From contig JABZLM010000025.1 in NCBI GenBank assembly GCA_015256775.1, positions 1 through 19,184 of the forward strand: a stretch of DNA of 19,184 bases. The letters are read 5' to 3'. The stretch is from Solobacterium sp. (GTDB taxonomy: Bacteria; Bacillota_I; Bacilli_A; Erysipelotrichales; Erysipelotrichaceae). This document shows, in pieces, positions 1 through 6,558 of the stretch; position 1 is the first letter of the stretch; each line of letters starts with the position of its first letter. The position numbers and the translations under genes were made by a program. The notes below the pieces were generated by a model that saw only the letters and a program-made list of their open reading frames with translations, was not told the DNA's origin and searched no databases.

Positions 1-29
1 AAAGCGTGTGATGTATTTAACTTCATCAT
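1..29 (-). CDS. 5' end of an unidentified gene (partial)
   Basis: An ATG at 27-29 on the minus strand overlaps the TGA of the S1-domain gene in an ATGA arrangement and opens a frame reading MMKLNTSHA before the window ends. A second ATG follows directly at 24-26. A GGAG lies at 41-44, about 11 bases upstream. The overlap implies co-transcription and translational coupling with the S1 gene. In related Bacillota the gene after such an S1 protein is often tilS, but nine residues cannot confirm that, so no product is claimed. Confidence 0.45.
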
Positions 30-394
30 TTTAAAATAGTCTCCTTCGCCTCTTTGATCCATTCACTCATAGCATTTGCGATTGTCTGAAAACCCATTTT
101 CATGTTCGGTAAACTTGGTTTATGCCCCATCGGTTTACGTCTATTTCTTGAGTGTGCTTTCTGAAGTGCTTTCAATGATAACTTGACATGACTACTCTTA
201 TCATCGCATTCCAAGACCTTTAACTTCAAAACATCCCCAACTGTAACAAACTTTGAAATGTCTTTCACAAATCCATCACTAATTTCAGAGATGTGAATTA
301 GTCCACTTACATGATGTTCCAGTGCCACAAATGCACCGTAGGGTTGAATCCCTGTTATTTTTCCTTCTACAATCTGTCCTGGTTTGTATATCAT
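26..394 (-). CDS. S1-domain RNA-binding protein (GSP13/CvfD/YugI-like)
   Basis: A 122-residue cytoplasmic protein. Residues about 4-75 form one S1 domain: it opens GQIVEGKITGIQPYGAFV, continues with the GLIHISEIS segment, and ends in a strand with VKLSLKAL. A basic linker (SRNRRKP) follows, then a C-terminal tail (MGFQTIANAMSEWIKEAK) like that of the YugI/GSP13 group. Members bind RNA and ribosomes and affect translation under stress; that role is family knowledge. The frame is open back to a GTG at 433, but the ATG at 392-394 has a GGAA eight bases upstream and an extended -10 promoter at 418-426, so it is preferred. It overlaps the next minus-strand gene by 4 bases. Confidence 0.85.
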   Translation of the reverse strand: MIYKPGQIVEGKITGIQPYGAFVALEHHVSGLIHISEISDGFVKDISKFVTVGDVLKLKVLECDDKSSHVKLSLKALQKAHSRNRRKPMGHKPSLPNMKMGFQTIANAMSEWIKEAKETILK

Positions 395-417
395 TTTAGC
401 ATTTCCAATCGTTTTTA

Positions 418-453
418 AGTATAGCACACTCACGAAAAGATGTGTGGTATACT
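418..453. promoter_or_regulatory. Mirror-image divergent extended -10 promoters
   Basis: TGCTATACT on the minus strand (418-426) faces leftward toward the S1 gene. TGGTATACT on the plus strand (445-453) faces rightward toward the DUF212 gene. Together they form an inverted repeat, 418-429 against 442-453, matching at 11 of 12 positions around a 12-base spacer. Neither has a clear -35 box at 17 bases, which fits extended -10 promoters. Predicted starts leave short 5' leaders. Assignment is by motif only. Confidence 0.5.
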
Positions 454-470
454 TTATTCAGAGGCTTGTT

Positions 471-941
471 ATGTTAATTTCATTAAATACGATACATATT
501 ATATTTTGTGCTATATTTGCGGCTATCAGTGCACAGCTTTTAAAACCAATTTGTGCATTTATTGTTGAGCCTGAACACGATTGGGAATGGAGTTTAACCG
601 TTGCTTGCGGTGGCTTTCCAAGTTCACATAGTGCAATGGTCTCTGCCCTTGCTTTAGCGGTAGGCTTCCGTGAGCGTTTTAGTTCAACTCTATTTGCGAT
701 TACCGTTGTTTTAGCCATTATTGTTATCTATGATGCCGCAAATGTGAGGTATTATAGTGGACAAAATATCAAAGTTACGCAACAATTAGTCAAGGATTTA
801 CAAGAAAGATATCCTCATGTATTCGAAAGTTCCATCTATAAGACAAAATTAAAACCTGTACTTGGTCATCGTTGGGTTGAAGTTGTTGGTGGTATTATTT
901 GGGGACTATTCGTTGCGTATATCTTCTATCTTGTAAAGTAA
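471..941 (+). CDS. Divergent PAP2-type membrane protein (DUF212, YuiD-like)
   Basis: A 156-residue integral membrane protein with several hydrophobic segments (about 5-25, 55-90 and 135-155). It carries the DUF212 hallmarks: GGFPSSHSAMVSALA near residues 45-60, resembling the PSxSH motif of PAP2 phosphatases, and DAANVRYYSGQ near 85-95. The family is called divergent PAP2 or acid phosphatase/haloperoxidase-related. No reaction is established, so a lipid-phosphatase role is only suggested by resemblance. The ATG at 471 is chosen because AGAGG sits 6 bases upstream and it lies just past an extended -10 promoter; the frame stays open further upstream without a ribosome site. The NifU-like gene follows after 17 bases, so the two are probably one operon. 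Confidence 0.85.
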   Translation: MLISLNTIHIIFCAIFAAISAQLLKPICAFIVEPEHDWEWSLTVACGGFPSSHSAMVSALALAVGFRERFSSTLFAITVVLAIIVIYDAANVRYYSGQNIKVTQQLVKDLQERYPHVFESSIYKTKLKPVLGHRWVEVVGGIIWGLFVAYIFYLVK

Positions 942-958
942 GGAAAGAGGCGATAGTA

Positions 959-1288
959 ATGAGTGATACAGATTTTTATTCTGAAAGTAGTGCGGATCTA
1001 ATTGCCCTAGAAACCGATCCAGTCCGTAAGGAGTTGTTACAGCGCATTCAACATACGCTAGACAAGATTCGCCCATATATCCAAGCGGATGGCGGTGACG
1101 TCTTCTTGGTGGGATATGCGGATGGAGTTGTTACAGTAACAATGACTGGTGCATGTAATGGATGTATGGTAATGGATTCCACATTAAATGATGGTATTAA
1201 AGCTATCTTATTAGATGAAGTACCTGAAGTACATGATGTTCGTTTGTTAGAAACAAACAACTTCAATGAATTTAACCCATATTATTAA
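959..1288 (+). CDS. NifU C-terminal-domain Fe-S scaffold protein
   Basis: A 109-residue cytosolic protein. Residues about 20-95 are a NifU C-terminal (Nfu) domain, including RPYIQADGGDVFLV and the cluster-binding CNGCM motif, whose two cysteines would bind a shared Fe-S cluster between subunits. Nfu proteins carry or deliver Fe-S clusters; here there is no IscU or SufBC nearby, so the client proteins are unknown. It resembles B. subtilis YutI in size and layout. The ATG at 959 has AAGGAAAGAGG upstream (from 941). Its stop codon is part of the 8-bp target duplication of the insertion sequence that follows, so the coding sequence is intact but its native terminator now lies 1.7 kb away. Confidence 0.9.
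   Translation: MSDTDFYSESSADLIALETDPVRKELLQRIQHTLDKIRPYIQADGGDVFLVGYADGVVTVTMTGACNGCMVMDSTLNDGIKAILLDEVPEVHDVRLLETNNFNEFNPYY
1281..1288 (+). repeat. Target-site duplication, left copy (ATTATTAA)
   Basis: The 8 bases ATTATTAA immediately left of the insertion sequence recur exactly at 2989-2996 on its right flank. Eight-base duplications are typical of ISL3-family insertions. This copy ends in the TAA stop of the NifU-like gene. Confidence 0.85.
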
Positions 1289-1344
1289 GCTTAAGTAAAA
1301 TCAGTCGGGGGTTTTATTAAACTCCGCTCTAAAATCAGTAATGG
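1289..1344 (+). repeat. IS left end: terminal and subterminal repeats
   Basis: Two copies of a shared core lie here: TAAAATCAGTCGGGG at 1296-1310 and CTCTAAAATCAGTAATGGG at 1326-1344. The inner copy preserves the CTC that precedes TAAAATCA at the right terminus, while the outermost copy preserves the TCGGGG. They are probably transposase binding sites. Confidence 0.65.
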
Positions 1345-1356
1345 GTTTTGAATAGT

Positions 1357-1414
1357 AAAAGAGGATGACTATAGAGAGTGCGAATACTGGCATTCTGATG
1401 TAGTCATCCTTTTT
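1357..1414. terminator. Hairpin terminator inside the IS left end
   Basis: AGGATGACTA at 1362-1371 pairs with TAGTCATCCT at 1401-1410, a 10-bp perfect stem with a 29-base loop. The plus strand continues TTTTTGTG and the minus strand continues CTCTTTTACT. It can therefore end transposase mRNA (minus) and also stop read-through from the NifU operon (plus). Confidence 0.6.
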
Positions 1415-1445
1415 GTGTATGCAAGTGATTGATAGTAACAGTTTA

Positions 1446-2804
1446 TTAGTCGTTAGTTAGTGTATCAGAGAGATGTTTGGTATATGTACCACGTTTTTTG
1501 TGCTCTCTTTTTCTGGAATATAAACATGTGGTCAAGCAATAGAATAGTTTGTCGTTTAGGCAGTATAGTGCACGTGCACGAAAGCGTTCTAGGTTTGTAT
1601 ATCCATTGGATATCTCGATCAGTAACCGAAGTTTCTGATTGATGTTTTCAGCCAGTGCGTTGGATTGTCGTCTATCGTCATACGGTCTTCTAAAACTATT
1701 GATGATTTCTGGTTTCCAGTGCTTCAATAAAGATATGAATTCTTTATAGCAGTCTAAGTCTGAGTGTTCAAATAGTTCTATCAGATAATCAAGTTTCATA
1801 CTAGCTTCTTCAAAAGAGCAGTGTTTATTGAAGTCTCTGTATAGTTCCTTTAATTCATACGCAAGCTTTAAATCAGGGCTTATATCCAACAACATGTTGT
1901 AAAGGTCCCTGTAATTCATCTTCTGACGAAATTTTGAATTATATCTTGGCTCGTTATCGAGGCCGAATGAATCAGATTCCAATAACTTATGCCAGGTCTT
2001 CAACAGATAGTAACTGGGACTATCATAGACACACTGTTTCATGATTCCTACACGCATGCGCGTAAAGCACTCCGTAAGGTGTTTGATGACATGGAAAGGG
2101 TCTACTGCTATTTCGCAATGTCTCAGGTACTTTTTACACACATCCCTATAAGGTTCCCACATATCGATCGTCACGTACTTTACCTTGTCTCTCTCCGATT
2201 GTGGAATCATTTCAAAGTGTTTCGATAGTGTTACTTTCGAACGGTTTGGAAGTATCTCGTTTAATGTCCTGTTATTGTTGTCTACGAATACACACAAGTA
2301 TGAACCACCATATTTCGCCATAGAAGAAGAAATCTCATCGATACCAAGGTTCTCAGGAAGTGTTAATCTAGGTGCACGGATGAAACTATCGGCATATACT
2401 TGTATAATTGTATTGGATACGTGGTATTTATGTGCAATATCCTTGTATGTCATACGAACGTTGTGTAGATCCAAGGCAATCGCATTGAGTACTGCGTATG
2501 ACTGGTGGAAGTTCTCTGGGCCAAATGGACTTGGCTCAGAGAAGGACTTCCCACATTCTTTACAGACATAGCGTCTTCTTGTCCAATCTATGATGGATGG
2601 AATCCCTGAAACGTCAAGGTGGTTATAGCTGTACGAAGAATAATCCTTTATTTTTGTATGACCTCCACAACAGGGACAGGTGGGATGAGTATCATTCAGT
2701 TTTATTAAGATGTGTAATTTATCAGATGATTTATGTGTATCAATCGAAAAAATCATATCGTCACTAACATTAAGTGTGGATATGATAAAATCATTTATAG
2801 CCAT
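1446..2804 (-). CDS. ISL3-family transposase
   Basis: A 452-residue DDE transposase. An N-terminal zinc ribbon uses C43/C46 (CPCCG) and C81/C84 (CKECG). A helix-turn-helix region follows near residues 110-140 (NVRMTYKDIAHKYHVS). The catalytic domain contains GIDEISS with D156, TIDMWEPYRD with D214, the conserved VDPFHVIKH at about 234-242, and NALAENINQKLR with E386. All are typical of ISL3 transposases. The length is slightly above the usual 400-440 and nothing is missing. The ATG at 2802-2804 is preferred over an upstream TTG at 2840 because AGGAGG lies 6-7 bases before it. That ribosome site is one arm of an inverted repeat (see 2812-2861), suggesting protection against read-through expression. 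Confidence 0.92.
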   Translation of the reverse strand: MAINDFIISTLNVSDDMIFSIDTHKSSDKLHILIKLNDTHPTCPCCGGHTKIKDYSSYSYNHLDVSGIPSIIDWTRRRYVCKECGKSFSEPSPFGPENFHQSYAVLNAIALDLHNVRMTYKDIAHKYHVSNTIIQVYADSFIRAPRLTLPENLGIDEISSSMAKYGGSYLCVFVDNNNRTLNEILPNRSKVTLSKHFEMIPQSERDKVKYVTIDMWEPYRDVCKKYLRHCEIAVDPFHVIKHLTECFTRMRVGIMKQCVYDSPSYYLLKTWHKLLESDSFGLDNEPRYNSKFRQKMNYRDLYNMLLDISPDLKLAYELKELYRDFNKHCSFEEASMKLDYLIELFEHSDLDCYKEFISLLKHWKPEIINSFRRPYDDRRQSNALAENINQKLRLLIEISNGYTNLERFRARALYCLNDKLFYCLTTCLYSRKREHKKRGTYTKHLSDTLTND

Positions 2805-2811
2805 ATGGCGC

Positions 2812-2861
2812 CTCCTATGTTTAATTTCAATCACTTGCAAGACTGAATTTTAGCATAGGAG
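2812..2861 (-). promoter_or_regulatory. Transposase promoter and ribosome-site-occluding hairpin
   Basis: CTCCTATG (2812-2819) and CATAGGAG (2854-2861) form an 8-bp perfect inverted repeat. In a minus-strand transcript the inner arm contains the transposase Shine-Dalgarno. An extended -10, TGCTAAAAT on the minus strand (2847-2855), would start transcription near 2840, inside the loop. The element's own mRNA would then lack the outer arm, while read-through transcripts would fold and hide the ribosome site. The -35 is weak. The logic matches that described for IS10-type elements; here it is inferred. Confidence 0.5.
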
Positions 2862-2881
2862 TTTTTATTATGAACAGCGTA

Positions 2882-2988
2882 CCCCGTGAGATTTTATAGG
2901 GTATCCCCGAGTTGTTAAAAAAGAGGTCAAAATTTGACCCCGAGTTATTTTACAGGGTCACCCCGACCCCGATTGATTTTAGAGTGCC
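2882..2988 (+). repeat. IS right end: four iterated CCCCGA..ATTTTA..GG units
   Basis: Units starting at 2882, 2905, 2938 and 2967 share the pattern CCCCGwnnnATTTTAnAGGGT with variation; the last is the terminal inverted repeat. Between the second and third is a 15-base palindrome, GGTCAAAATTTGACC (2925-2939). Repeated subterminal sites suggest multiple transposase binding. Confidence 0.6.
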
Positions 2989-2996
2989 ATTATTAA
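2989..2996 (+). repeat. Target-site duplication, right copy (ATTATTAA)
   Basis: Identical to 1281-1288 and directly abutting the right terminus of the insertion sequence. It runs straight into the terminator stem at 2995. Confidence 0.85.
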
Positions 2997-3028
2997 AATG
3001 CAGAAAATTTTCTGCATTTTTTATTTTA
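2995..3028 (+). terminator. Displaced native terminator of the NifU-like gene
   Basis: AAAATGCAGAAAA (2995-3007) is followed immediately by its exact complement to 3020, then by a T-rich run (TTTTTTATTTTATTTT). Without the insertion sequence it would begin within the NifU stop codon context. It now lies between the insertion sequence and glnN. Confidence 0.85.
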
Positions 3029-3043
3029 TTTTCAGATTTTCTG

Positions 3044-3141
3044 TCATTTCTATAAAAATTTCATAGAATTTAAAAGAAAATTTATAGAAATGATAAAAAA
3101 TTCATAATTTTATATTGAAACATCATGTAAAACGTTATAAA
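3044..3141 (+). promoter_or_regulatory. glnN leader: inverted repeat and candidate promoter
   Basis: TCATTTCTATAAA (3044-3056) and TTTATAGAAATGA (3081-3093) form a 13-bp perfect inverted repeat; a shorter TTCTAT/ATAGAA pair is nested (3048-3053/3063-3068). Downstream, TTGAAA (3115-3120) and TATAAA (3136-3141) are 15 bases apart, a short spacer for a promoter. The dyad is not a canonical GlnR site (TGTNAN7TNACA), so an operator role is possible but unproven. The rest of the gene-free stretch 2805-3167 is IS end and AT-rich DNA. Confidence 0.4.
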
Positions 3142-3167
3142 TTTTTCATAACTAAAAAGGAGATACT

Positions 3168-5261
3168 ATGGAAGACCTATTTAAAGATTTTGGTTCTAAA
3201 GTATTTGGCGAAAAAGAGATGAAGAGTCGCTTGCCTCGCCCTGTCTATCTTTCTTGGAAGAAAACAGTCGCAAACGAAGAAATGCTAGACCGCACAACCG
3301 CAGATGCAATCGCACATGCGATGAAACTTTGGGCACTTGATAATGGTGCTACTCACTTCACACATTGGTTTCAACCAATGACTGGCGGCACAGCCGAAAA
3401 ACACGATAGTTTCTTAGAGCCAGATATAAATGGAGAGCCTTTTGCTCGATTTTCTGGAAAGATGCTTATCAAAGGTGAGCCAGATGCCTCAAGTTTCCCT
3501 AATGGTGGTTTACGTACAACATTTGAAGCACGCGGATATACCTATTGGGATGTAAAGAGTCCGGTATTCATCCGTGATAACATCCTCTGTATCCCTACTG
3601 TCTTTGTGTCTTATAGTGGTGAAGCCTTAGATAAAAAAGACCCTCTATTAAAATCATTAGAAGCACTCAGCCAAGCCGCAACACGCGTTGTAAATATCCT
3701 TGGCGATAAAGATGTAAAGAGTTGTGATATTTCCGTAGGACTTGAGCAGGAATACTTTCTCATCGACCGTAAATACTTTGATCGTCGCCTAGACTTACGC
3801 TTTACAGGTCGCACTTTGTTTGGTGTACCATCTCCTAAGACACAGGAATTAGATGACCATTACTTTGGCGCAATTCCACCACGTGTGGCAGCCTTTATGA
3901 AAGAAGCCAATCAAGAACTTTGGAAGTTAGGTATCTATGCCAAAACAGAGCACAACGAAGTTGCGCCTGGACAATTTGAATTAGCACCTATCTTTACAAA
4001 TGGTAATGTGGCAGTTGACCAAAATCACCTCATTATGGATATCCTACGTGAGACAGCCAAGAAACATGGCTTTGCATGTCTCTTACACGAAAAGCCATTC
4101 CAAGGTATCAATGGTTCCGGTAAACATGATAACTATTCCATCATCACAGATGATGGACAAAACCTATTTTCCCCAGGTGAAAAGCCAGCTGAAAACATCC
4201 GCTTCTTATTATTTGTCTGTGCATTTATTCGTGCAGTTGATACATATCCTCTCTTGCTTCGCTTAAGTGCATCCTGTACAGGTAATGATCATCGTCTAGG
4301 TGCTAACGAAGCACCTCCAGCGATTATTTCAATTTATCTTGGAAGTTATATTGAAAATATTCTCTATGATATCTATACAAAGAACAGTAAAAAGCCAATT
4401 ACCCAAGAGGAAAAGACCACCTTTAATCCTGTAACAGGTTTATCTTATATTCCTCACGATAACACCGATCGTAACCGTACATCACCTCTTGCCTTTACTG
4501 GTAATAAGTTTGAGTTTAGAATGCTCGGTTCATCGATGAGTGCATCTTTCTCAAATACTGTATTGAACGCTATCATGGCAGAATCTCTCAATCAGATTGC
4601 GGATGAACTTGAAGGCATCAAGTATATTCAGGACATCCGAGAAAAAGCATTAACAATCTGTCGTAACTTGATTGAAAAGCACAAGAGAATTCTCTTCTCT
4701 GGAGATGGATATAGTGAAGAATGGGCAAAGGAAGCAAAGCGTAGAGGCTTACCAAATGTAAAGAGTTTTATCGAATCCACTGAAGTTCTTAACGATCCTT
4801 CCGTCATTAACCTCTTCACTTCTTTAAATATCTACTCTGAAAAAGAATTAGCAGCCAACCGTATCATTTTGCAGGAACAATACGAAAAGATTATGGGTAT
4901 TGAAGTTCGTACAATGATTGAGATGGCACGCAAAGACATCCTTCCTTCCCAAATCGCAGAACTTAAGTTCTACAATGATACTATCAACTCAAGTGGTAAG
5001 AATACACCAAAGTTCATCCGTGACCACGCTAGAACTATTTCGACATTGATTGATCAAACATACCAAGCAATTCAATCATTAGAAGATGCTTGGCAAAAAG
5101 TAACTACGATTGGCAATACATTTGAGGTTGGTCAAAATATCTACTACAAGATCAATCCTCTCATGGACAAACTTAGGGCATCCGTAGATGCATACGAAAA
5201 AATCGCAGCTAGAGAATTCTACAAATTACCATCATACGAAGATATCTTATTCAATATATAA
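3168..5261 (+). CDS. glnN: Type III glutamine synthetase
   Basis: A 697-residue cytoplasmic enzyme that condenses glutamate and ammonia to glutamine using ATP. The length and motifs match the GSIII (GlnN) class rather than the roughly 450-residue GSI. An N-terminal GSIII-specific region opens with LPRPVYLSWKKT. Catalytic-core motifs follow: GLEQEYFLID (191-200), TEHNEVAPGQFELAPIF (260-276) and KPFQGINGSGKHDNYS (309-324). A long helical C-terminal extension is typical of the class, whose members form dodecamers. AAGGAG precedes the ATG by 5 bases. The gene is monocistronic, between the displaced NifU terminator and its own bidirectional terminator. An inverted repeat upstream may be regulatory. 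No glnR or other nitrogen gene is seen nearby. Confidence 0.95.
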   Translation: MEDLFKDFGSKVFGEKEMKSRLPRPVYLSWKKTVANEEMLDRTTADAIAHAMKLWALDNGATHFTHWFQPMTGGTAEKHDSFLEPDINGEPFARFSGKMLIKGEPDASSFPNGGLRTTFEARGYTYWDVKSPVFIRDNILCIPTVFVSYSGEALDKKDPLLKSLEALSQAATRVVNILGDKDVKSCDISVGLEQEYFLIDRKYFDRRLDLRFTGRTLFGVPSPKTQELDDHYFGAIPPRVAAFMKEANQELWKLGIYAKTEHNEVAPGQFELAPIFTNGNVAVDQNHLIMDILRETAKKHGFACLLHEKPFQGINGSGKHDNYSIITDDGQNLFSPGEKPAENIRFLLFVCAFIRAVDTYPLLLRLSASCTGNDHRLGANEAPPAIISIYLGSYIENILYDIYTKNSKKPITQEEKTTFNPVTGLSYIPHDNTDRNRTSPLAFTGNKFEFRMLGSSMSASFSNTVLNAIMAESLNQIADELEGIKYIQDIREKALTICRNLIEKHKRILFSGDGYSEEWAKEAKRRGLPNVKSFIESTEVLNDPSVINLFTSLNIYSEKELAANRIILQEQYEKIMGIEVRTMIEMARKDILPSQIAELKFYNDTINSSGKNTPKFIRDHARTISTLIDQTYQAIQSLEDAWQKVTTIGNTFEVGQNIYYKINPLMDKLRASVDAYEKIAAREFYKLPSYEDILFNI

Positions 5262-5263
5262 AG

Positions 5264-5318
5264 AAAACTGCATGGCACCCTTCCTTCGTTTAGGATGAGT
5301 AACCACTGCAGTTTTTTA
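5264..5318. terminator. Bidirectional terminator between glnN and the permease
   Basis: AAAACTGCA (5264-5272) pairs with TGCAGTTTT (5307-5315). On the plus strand a T run continues to about 5317. The two genes converge here; the permease stop codon lies at 5316-5318, inside the hairpin tail. On the minus strand the stem ends in TTTT before C, which is weaker. Confidence 0.75.
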
Positions 5319-6458
5319 TTGTATTGTGATATTTTTCTTATCCAACTGTCGATGGATAAACTCGCTTACTAATACAAAGATAACTGAGAAGACTGGTACA
5401 CCAATAAACATGCCAACGATACCAAATAACGCACCACCAATAATGATAGCGAACATGACATATAACGTTGGTAAGCCAACTGCTCCACCAAGGATACGCG
5501 GGCCAATAATATTACCATCTACCTGTTGTAGGATTAGAATAAAGATTGAAAATTCCAACGCTTTAAATGGATCAACCAATAATAGAATCAGAATACTTGG
5601 AACCGCTCCTAAGAATGGACCAAATACAGGAATCATATTTGTAACACCAACAACAACACTAATCAGTGGTGTATATGGCATCTTCATAAATGACAGGATA
5701 ATATAACAGAGGATTCCAATAATTAAAGAATCTACCGCTTTACCAGCAACGAAACTATTGAATGTATTAATTGTTAAACGAGTTGTTCTTAAGATACCCT
5801 TTGTCGTCTTCTCTGGAAGAAGCGCGTATAACACTTTCTTCATTTGACGTTTGAGATTTACCTCATCCAGAAGAATATATAATGCGATAATCATGCCAAT
5901 CAAGAAGTTCATCACACTCTTAGCGAAAATAACACTGTACATTAAGATGGCATTCAAACTACTTGCAAGATTAGATACCCAATCTCCCAACATACTGACA
6001 CCCTTATCAATAACAGGGTTTAAAGTTTTAAGTAAATCATCGCTAAAAAAGTTGTTAGACTCAAAGAAGTTACGAGCAGAATCGACATATCCCTCAAAAG
6101 AGGACAGGAAGGTTTGGATAGAAGAAATCATCTGTGGAATAAGAATGGAGAAAAATACAAACAACATGATAATTCCGATAAATAGTGCTCCAAAGGAAGC
6201 GATAATCTTCTTTGTACGTGGCTTTAGTTTTGTCTTCCCTAACCAACTATATTCAATAATCTTTCGCAGCGGATTCAACAAGAAAGCAATTCCAATTCCA
6301 TAAATAAATGGTGAAAGTGCCACAAAGATTGCCTGTAGAACGCCAAACAAAGGCTCAACATTATTTATCAACGTATAAAACGCTACAACAAGAATACCTG
6401 AAATTGAAAATACTTTGATATTTTCAATTGTTTCTTCTTTTAATTTAGACCATTTCAT
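5316..6458 (-). CDS. AI-2E/PerM-family membrane permease
   Basis: A 380-residue polytopic membrane protein of the AI-2E transporter family (formerly UPF0118/PerM). Hydrophobic segments lie near residues 17-33, 38-62, 82-105 and 165-197, with a dense C-terminal set from about 225 to 370. Conserved C-terminal family motifs are visible: NMIPVFGPFLGAVP, QQVDGNIIGPRILG and GIVGMFIGVPV. Substrates of family members differ (autoinducer-2 export/uptake, Na+/H+ exchange), so none is assigned. The frame opens at a TTG (6464), but the ATG at 6456-6458 has GGAGG nine bases upstream (6468-6472) and is preferred. It is monocistronic and diverges from metK, with its own extended -10 promoter. Confidence 0.88.
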   Translation of the reverse strand: MKWSKLKEETIENIKVFSISGILVVAFYTLINNVEPLFGVLQAIFVALSPFIYGIGIAFLLNPLRKIIEYSWLGKTKLKPRTKKIIASFGALFIGIIMLFVFFSILIPQMISSIQTFLSSFEGYVDSARNFFESNNFFSDDLLKTLNPVIDKGVSMLGDWVSNLASSLNAILMYSVIFAKSVMNFLIGMIIALYILLDEVNLKRQMKKVLYALLPEKTTKGILRTTRLTINTFNSFVAGKAVDSLIIGILCYIILSFMKMPYTPLISVVVGVTNMIPVFGPFLGAVPSILILLLVDPFKALEFSIFILILQQVDGNIIGPRILGGAVGLPTLYVMFAIIIGGALFGIVGMFIGVPVFSVIFVLVSEFIHRQLDKKNITIQ

Positions 6459-6478
6459 TCGCAAAAACCTCCATACTG

Positions 6479-6506
6479 ATTATACCAGTTTTGAATCGCC
6501 TTTGAA
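6479..6506 (-). promoter_or_regulatory. Promoter of the AI-2E-family permease
   Basis: On the minus strand, TTCAAA (6501-6506), a 16-base spacer and TATAAT (6479-6484), preceded by TGG as an extended -10. The ribosome site follows 7-11 bases beyond the -10, so the leader is short. Confidence 0.65.
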
Positions 6507-6520
6507 CACGAACATATCAA

Positions 6521-6549
6521 TTGACAAGTATTCTTTCTAGTGTTTTAAT
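6521..6549 (+). promoter_or_regulatory. metK promoter
   Basis: TTGACA (6521-6526, exact consensus), a 17-base spacer and TTTAAT (6544-6549). Predicted transcription starts near 6556, just before stem P1 of the riboswitch. Confidence 0.75.
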
Positions 6550-6558
6550 ATTATCGTC

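Larger units (their letters stand above)
1289..2988 (-). mobile_element. Complete ISL3-family insertion sequence, 1,700 bp
   Basis: The element holds a single full-length ISL3-type transposase (minus strand) and is flanked by a perfect 8-bp duplication, ATTATTAA. The ends carry imperfect inverted repeats. The left end 1289-1310 and right end 2967-2988 share TAAAATCA followed by TCGGGG; 15 of 22 positions match, with the outer seven mostly different. Joining the two flanks across one copy of the duplication restores the NifU stop codon directly against a rho-independent terminator, which confirms the boundaries. The transposase frame is intact and the duplication is perfect, so the element may be young and active, but mobility is inferred. 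Confidence 0.88.

Noticed and set aside
458..718. A minus-strand open frame opposite the DUF212 gene.
   Set aside because: It is antisense to a conserved gene and its composition is that of a shadow frame.
2185..2571. A 128-residue plus-strand open frame opposite the transposase.
   Set aside because: It is fully antisense to a well-supported transposase, with no ribosome site or recognisable domain.
1323..2988. Left boundary of the insertion sequence at 1323, using the inner repeat CTCTAAAATCA.
   Set aside because: It would leave no exact target duplication. Placing the end at 1289 gives a perfect 8-bp duplication and restores a stop codon next to a terminator.
2881..2988. A CRISPR array or direct-repeat locus.
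   Set aside because: The units are short, imperfect and unevenly spaced with no unique spacers. They are subterminal sites of the insertion sequence.
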